Source: an uncultured Atopostipes sp.
GTDB taxonomy: Bacteria; Bacillota; Bacilli; Lactobacillales; Carnobacteriaceae_A
Assembly: GCA_947296835.1 (NCBI GenBank)
Contig: CAMYQS010000041.1
Coordinates: 1 to 8,837 of the forward strand
DNA length: 8,837 bases
Direction: 5' to 3'
Made by a program: the position numbers and the translations under genes. Positions 6,461 through 8,837 of the stretch are shown piece by piece. The notes beneath the pieces are model-generated. The model did not search any database. It worked only from the letters and a program-made list of their open reading frames with translations, and had not been told where the DNA came from. Position 1 is the stretch's first letter. Every line of letters begins with the position of its first letter.

Positions 6461-6475
6461 TGTACAGTGAGTACA
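6461..6475. promoter_or_regulatory. Operator O3
   Basis: TGTACAGTGAGTACA is an imperfect dyad, 20 bases (about two helical turns) from O2 centre to centre, suited to cooperative binding on one DNA face. It sits just past the rightward -10, around the transcription start. A further half site AGTACA occurs at 6491-6496. Confidence 0.65.
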
Positions 6476-6532
6476 GTTAAAAACAATATAAGTACATGAT
6501 ATCATTGTGTAAACGTGGAGGGAGGTATTCAA

Positions 6533-6781
6533 TTGAATAAAATTAAAGGATACAGAACTATGCTTTCTCTAACACAAAAAGAAATGGGAGAGAAACTAGG
6601 TATATCTAAGCAAGCCTATTGGAATAAAGAGAATGGATTAAATTCCTTTACTGATAAGGAAAAAATAATATTTAAAAAATTATTGATTCCCCATTTTCCT
6701 GAAATAAAAATTGATGATATTTTTTTCCAACCTTTAAAGATGGATGGATTGATAAGTAGAATTAAGGAGGTGCAAGAATGA
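6533..6781 (+). CDS. Small Cro-like XRE HTH protein
   Basis: An 82-residue protein, almost entirely one helix-turn-helix domain. KGYRTMLSLTQKEMGEKLGI and SKQAYWNKENGLNSFTDKE follow the XRE pattern, and the end (EIKIDDIFF) is typical of short phage regulators. I start it at TTG 6533, because GGAGGGAGGT (6517-6526) is the ribosome binding site. The longer frame from GTG 6515 would run through that site and is unlikely. It is the first gene after the rightward promoter and faces the repressor, so a Cro-like antirepressor role at the same operators is inferred. Its stop overlaps the next start (ATGA), which implies translational coupling. Confidence 0.75.
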   Translation: MNKIKGYRTMLSLTQKEMGEKLGISKQAYWNKENGLNSFTDKEKIIFKKLLIPHFPEIKIDDIFFQPLKMDGLISRIKEVQE

Positions 6782-7050
6782 AAACAGAATTGAAAATCGT
6801 TTTAGATGATCAAACAAAACGAGAACTCTATGAAGACATGCTAGTAATTGCAAACGAAGCGTTTATTCAAGCGACACAGCACCAAAAAAGAATAGTAAAC
6901 AAAGAAGAATTGAAGGGAATCCTCCGGTGCGGGGAAAAACAAATCACTGATTATATTACTAAACATGAATTAAAATATTTTAAACAAGGCAGAGTTATAT
7001 ATTTCGATTTGGAAGATGTTTATTCAATGTTAGAAAATTTAAAAAAATAA
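6778..7050 (+). CDS. Excisionase-like winged-helix protein
   Basis: A 90-residue protein. The second half (about 41-90) has the form of MerR/Xis-type winged helices: VNKEELKGILRCGEKQITDYI as the helix-turn-helix, then YFKQGRVIYFDLEDVYSML as wing and last helix, where a GR.IYF...D pattern is characteristic. The first 40 residues look helical and may dimerise. It could be the excisionase acting with the integrase, or another phage early DNA-binding protein. I cannot separate these. ATG 6778 overlaps the upstream stop and has a near-perfect AAGGAGGTG (6764-6772). It is not beside int, as Xis often is, but lies in the early operon expressed when the repressor is lifted. Confidence 0.6.
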   Translation: MKTELKIVLDDQTKRELYEDMLVIANEAFIQATQHQKRIVNKEELKGILRCGEKQITDYITKHELKYFKQGRVIYFDLEDVYSMLENLKK

Positions 7051-7053
7051 AAT

Positions 7054-7086
7054 AGTCGCACGGTCGCGATTGTAAAAAAATATAGC
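7054..7086 (+). repeat. 33-bp direct repeat, right copy
   Basis: AGTCGCACGGTC (7054-7065), four variable bases, TTGTAAAA (7070-7077), three variable bases, then TATA, all spaced exactly as at 5528-5560. It begins three bases after the excisionase-like gene and precedes the replication gene. Together the copies bracket the regulatory module. Confidence 0.7.
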
Positions 7087-7104
7087 TATAGGAAAGTGAT
7101 TTAA

Positions 7105-8073
7105 ATGATTGAAATTAAATGGATCAAACTAGCAGTAAACATGTTCGATGATGAAAAAATTAAACTTATTCGTACAATGCCAGAAGCAAATGCGATAGTA
7201 GTTATATGGGTCCAATTGTTATGTTTAGCTGGGAAGAATAATCATGGTGGGTATGTTTATATGGATCAAAATGTAGCATATTCCGAAGAGATGTTAGCAT
7301 CACTATTTGACCATCCTTTGAATACAATAAGGATGGCACTTAGTACTTTAGAAAAATTTGGGTTGATTGAGATAAATTCAGACAAAACGATTGATGTTAT
7401 TAATTGGGAGAAACACCAAAACTTTGAGGGTCTAGAGAAAATTCGTGAACAGAATAGGATACGCCAACAAAAGTATAGAGAACGTAAACGTCAGAAAAGG
7501 TTAGATAATAGTAACGTTACATCACGTGACAGTAACGCACCAGAGGAAGAGGAAGATAAAAGAGTAGATATAGAGGAAGATAAAAGAGTAGATACAGAAG
7601 AAGATAAGGGAGTAGATAAAGAACAATATCAATCTGTGGTAATAGAAGATGATATTAATAAAGCAGTGGAATTTTATAAAAGTAATTTTGGTAAGCTTGG
7701 TGATTACATTAAAACGGATTTAAATGAGTGGGTTAGCGATATTGGTATTGATTTAGTTTTAGAAGCAATGAAACGAGCAGTAAAAGGACAAAAGAATTAT
7801 AACTATGCTACGGGGATTATGAAGAATTGGAAAAAAAATAATATTAAAACACTAAAAGATGTTGAAAATCAGGACAGTCATTTTGGAAAAAGAAAATACA
7901 ATAACAATAATTCAAGAAATGAAAAATTACCTGAGTGGGCGAATGACGATTCTAATATGTCTGATGAAGATGAACAAGTTGAACCAGAAAAACAAGAGGC
8001 AATAGCAGCTAGATTGCAGAAATTAAAAGAAGAAAGAGAGCTAAAAAATGGAGCCGGTCAGAATGTTTTTTAA
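7105..8073 (+). CDS. Phage-type replisome organiser (replication initiator) with DnaD-like C-terminus
   Basis: A 322-residue protein. Residues 1-105 match the phage replisome-organiser N-terminal domain: the opening IKWIKLAVNMFDDEKIKLIRTMPEANA is characteristic, and a winged-helix part follows (MALSTLEKFGLIEI). A basic stretch (113-132, RIRQQKYRERKRQKR) may touch DNA. Then come three 8-residue acidic repeats (EEDKRVDx, 149-172). Residues 180-250 resemble a DnaD C-terminal domain with the YxxxIxxxW motif at Tyr234-Ile238-Trp242. Such proteins bind an origin, often inside their own gene, and recruit the host helicase loader. The charged tail (255-322) is not recognised. No helicase or DnaC-like loader gene follows, unlike many phages. 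ATG 7105 has GGAAAG eight bases upstream. Confidence 0.85.
   Translation: MIEIKWIKLAVNMFDDEKIKLIRTMPEANAIVVIWVQLLCLAGKNNHGGYVYMDQNVAYSEEMLASLFDHPLNTIRMALSTLEKFGLIEINSDKTIDVINWEKHQNFEGLEKIREQNRIRQQKYRERKRQKRLDNSNVTSRDSNAPEEEEDKRVDIEEDKRVDTEEDKGVDKEQYQSVVIEDDINKAVEFYKSNFGKLGDYIKTDLNEWVSDIGIDLVLEAMKRAVKGQKNYNYATGIMKNWKKNNIKTLKDVENQDSHFGKRKYNNNNSRNEKLPEWANDDSNMSDEDEQVEPEKQEAIAARLQKLKEERELKNGAGQNVF
7549..7620 (+). repeat. Three in-frame 24-bp tandem repeats (origin candidate)
   Basis: Units at 7549-7572, 7573-7596 and 7597-7620 encode EEDKRVDI, EEDKRVDT and EEDKGVDK. Units 1 and 2 are nearly identical in DNA, and unit 3 is more diverged. Purine-rich iterons inside an initiator gene are a usual form of phage origin, but the repeats may only be a flexible acidic linker. 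Confidence 0.55.
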
Positions 8074-8094
8074 ATATATGATTAGTAAACTAAC

Positions 8095-8128
8095 AAAAAA
8101 GTCCTTACAAACGGCAATTTGCAAGGAC
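8095..8128 (-). terminator. Leftward intrinsic terminator
   Basis: On the minus strand an 11-bp stem (arms 8101-8111 and 8118-8128, one G-U pair) with a 6-base loop is followed by six Ts. On the plus strand that pair is an A-C mismatch and no T run follows, so it works leftward. It may also stop leftward transcripts from entering the replication gene. Confidence 0.7.
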
Positions 8129-8145
8129 CAAAATGAAACTCTAAC
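8095..8145 (-). ncRNA. Candidate small leftward (antisense) RNA
   Basis: The promoter at 8152-8180 and the terminator at 8095-8128 would give an RNA of about 50 bases: a short single-stranded 5' part and one stem-loop, the shape of plasmid countertranscribed RNAs. It would be complementary to rightward transcripts leaving the replication gene toward the two small paralogues. The RNA itself is inferred. Confidence 0.4.
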
Positions 8146-8151
8146 GATAAT

Positions 8152-8180
8152 ATAATACCACATTTCGATCACTCTATAAA
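8152..8180 (-). promoter_or_regulatory. Leftward promoter for the small RNA
   Basis: On the minus strand TTTATA (-35, 8175-8180) and TATTAT (-10, 8152-8157) have a 17-base spacer, and TGG before the -10 makes it an extended -10. Apart from the hairpin at 8095-8128, nothing lies downstream before the replication gene's 3' end. Confidence 0.45.
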
Positions 8181-8231
8181 GAGCATGTTCTTCTGAAATT
8201 ATATATCCAGATGAGAACATGCTCTGTTTTT
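8180..8231 (+). terminator. Large rightward terminator/attenuator
   Basis: AGAGCATGTTCT (8180-8191) pairs with AGAACATGCTCT (8214-8225). An inner TCTG/CAGA extends the stem, and GTTTTT follows. It ends the replication transcript or acts as an attenuator in the leader of the next operon, about 50 bases ahead of its first gene. Each arm is also nearly self-complementary. No clear sigma-A promoter is seen between it and 8283. Confidence 0.75.
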
Positions 8232-8282
8232 AAAAGTAAAGTTAAAATTTAAAAATGAATTTTAAACAAGGAAGAATGACAA

Positions 8283-8540
8283 ATGAGAAAGATAAATTTT
8301 GGAAAAGATTCTAAAAGAAAAATTCCTAATAGTTATAAAGATAAACCTAAAAAAATTACAACAACAATAGAAATAGACGAAAAAATATTTGAGAGAATGA
8401 AGTTCAAAGCATTTTTAGAGGTAGAGACTATTGATGATTATATTGGACGATTAGTTTATAAAGACACAGAGGAAATAAAAAATTCTAAAGAACTAAATGA
8501 AATTCTTAATATCAAAGACCAAAGCAGAAAGGATAAATAA
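8283..8540 (+). CDS. Small ribbon-helix-helix-like DNA-binding protein, paralogue 1
   Basis: An 85-residue protein with a lysine-rich N-terminus (about 1-25), then a probable strand TTTIEID, a helix KIFERMKFKAFLEV, a turn, and a second helix TIDDYIGRLVYKDTEEI. This strand-helix-helix order fits ribbon-helix-helix proteins, which bind DNA as dimers. About 22 of 47 aligned residues of this core match the next gene, so the two arose by duplication. RHH proteins just before a relaxase gene usually act in the relaxosome, in partition or in self-repression; which applies here is unknown. ATG 8283 has AAGGAAG eight bases upstream. The stop comes one base before the next ATG. The fold is inferred from the residue pattern. 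Confidence 0.65.
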   Translation: MRKINFGKDSKRKIPNSYKDKPKKITTTIEIDEKIFERMKFKAFLEVETIDDYIGRLVYKDTEEIKNSKELNEILNIKDQSRKDK

Positions 8541-8541
8541 A

Positions 8542-8787
8542 ATGAATGATAAAGAAGATATTAAAGAGGTAATAAATGAGGTGTTAAATAATCTCTCGAA
8601 TAACCAGAAAGTACATTTCACAGAAAGCTTAGTTTCAATAGAAATTTATAAAACTACTTTTGATCGCATCAAACTGAAATCATTTCTAAGCGATGTATCT
8701 TATGGAGAATATATTAATCAGTTAGTTTATGCAGATACAAAAGACATAAAGAATGTTCAAATATTGAATACTCTACTTAAAACATAG
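8542..8787 (+). CDS. Small ribbon-helix-helix-like DNA-binding protein, paralogue 2
   Basis: An 81-residue protein from ATG 8542, chosen because AAAGGA (8528-8533) is correctly spaced and the upstream gene ends at 8540. A longer frame from 8497 would overlap that gene. The N-terminal 25 residues are acidic and helical (DKEDIKEVINEVLNNLS), unlike the basic start of paralogue 1. The core (about 32-78: SIEIYKTTFDRIKLKSFL, then YINQLVYADTKDIKN) repeats paralogue 1's pattern, sharing FxRxKxKxFL, YIxxLVYxDT and IKN. Similar cores with oppositely charged tails suggest a heteromer or two division-of-labour DNA binders. The candidate transfer origin begins about 25 bases downstream. Confidence 0.65.
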   Translation: MNDKEDIKEVINEVLNNLSNNQKVHFTESLVSIEIYKTTFDRIKLKSFLSDVSYGEYINQLVYADTKDIKNVQILNTLLKT

Positions 8788-8797
8788 TTCAAAGTTT

Positions 8798-8837
8798 TGG
8801 AAGGCAAGCAACGGGTTTGTGCCACAAACCCCAAAAT
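8798..8837. other. Inverted repeat, candidate transfer origin (cut by window edge)
   Basis: GGGTTTGT (8813-8820) and ACAAACCC (8824-8831) form a perfect 8-bp inverted repeat around GCC, with GGCAAGCAAC just upstream. Neither strand has a following T run, so it is not an intrinsic terminator. A GC-rich inverted repeat next to a nick-like sequence, after small DNA-binding genes and before where a relaxase would start, is how many Gram-positive transfer origins look. No relaxase is visible, so this is a proposal. Confidence 0.35.

Larger units (their letters stand above)
4335..8837. mobile_element. Integrated mobile element, left part (runs off the right edge)
   Basis: A tyrosine integrase sits at the boundary with host-like genes. 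It is followed by a repressor, divergent Cro-like and excisionase-like genes, a phage-type replication protein, two ribbon-helix-helix-like proteins and a candidate transfer origin. Gene order from integrase to replication matches temperate phages, satellites and many integrative conjugative or mobilisable elements. No capsid, terminase, relaxase or conjugation gene is in view. The left end is placed at the GTTGTCCCA repeat by inference only. The right end is outside the window. Confidence 0.75.

Noticed and set aside
6515..6532. GTG 6515 as start of the Cro-like gene
   Set aside because: The six extra codons are the ribosome binding site GGAGGGAGGT itself. TTG 6533 is correctly spaced behind it.
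8497..8541. ATG 8497 as start of paralogue 2
   Set aside because: It would overlap paralogue 1 by 44 bases without a ribosome binding site, whereas ATG 8542 has AAAGGA at good spacing and aligns with the paralogue core.
1..8837. CRISPR array
   Set aside because: The only multi-copy repeats are the two RNA copies, the paired 33-bp repeat and in-gene iterons. None has regular spacers.

Overview
The window looks like chromosome from a low-GC Gram-positive bacterium carrying the left part of an integrated mobile element. AT-rich DNA, AGGAGG-type ribosome binding sites with frequent TTG starts, and the protein families all fit Lactobacillales. Carnobacteriaceae or Enterococcaceae are my best guesses. 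Genus cannot be settled from sequence reading alone.

Left part (1-4255) reads as host-like DNA. Bases 1-250 hold two near-identical copies (57 bases, one difference) of a structured segment. Each has a leftward promoter, and one has an intact leftward terminator. I read them as antitoxin-RNA ends of convergent type I toxin-antitoxin loci, with one toxin outside the window and the other lost. Then come an XRE regulator (427-1149), a ketopantoate reductase-family enzyme (1256-2182) with its own terminator, and a two-gene unit (2459-4030). That unit pairs a CPA2-type cation/proton antiporter lacking a cytosolic regulatory domain with a small PII-like protein. A strong terminator at 4215-4254 closes the host-like part.

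Right part (about 4335 to the end) is an integrative element running off the right edge. A tyrosine integrase and an XRE repressor point left. Facing them is a rightward set: a small Cro-like HTH protein, a winged-helix excisionase-like protein, a phage-type replisome organiser with a DnaD-like C-terminus, and two tandem paralogous small proteins that look like ribbon-helix-helix DNA binders. The divergent control region holds three copies of a dyad operator (consensus NGTACAGTNNRTACN). They overlap the leftward promoter and the -10 of a TTGACA-N16-TATACT rightward promoter.

The control module (repressor, Cro-like and Xis-like genes) is bracketed by two direct copies of a 33-bp repeat with a GC-rich 12-base core. 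The replication gene carries three in-frame 24-bp repeats that could serve as an origin. Between it and the paralogue pair lie a leftward terminator with its own promoter (a possible small antisense RNA) and a large rightward terminator, an arrangement like antisense-controlled attenuation. The window ends in a GC-rich inverted repeat that is not a terminator and could be the start of a transfer origin ahead of a relaxase gene. If so, the element joins phage-type lysogeny and replication to plasmid-type mobilisation, as in ICEs and IMEs of Firmicutes. No relaxase, capsid or conjugation gene is visible here, so that step is inference.
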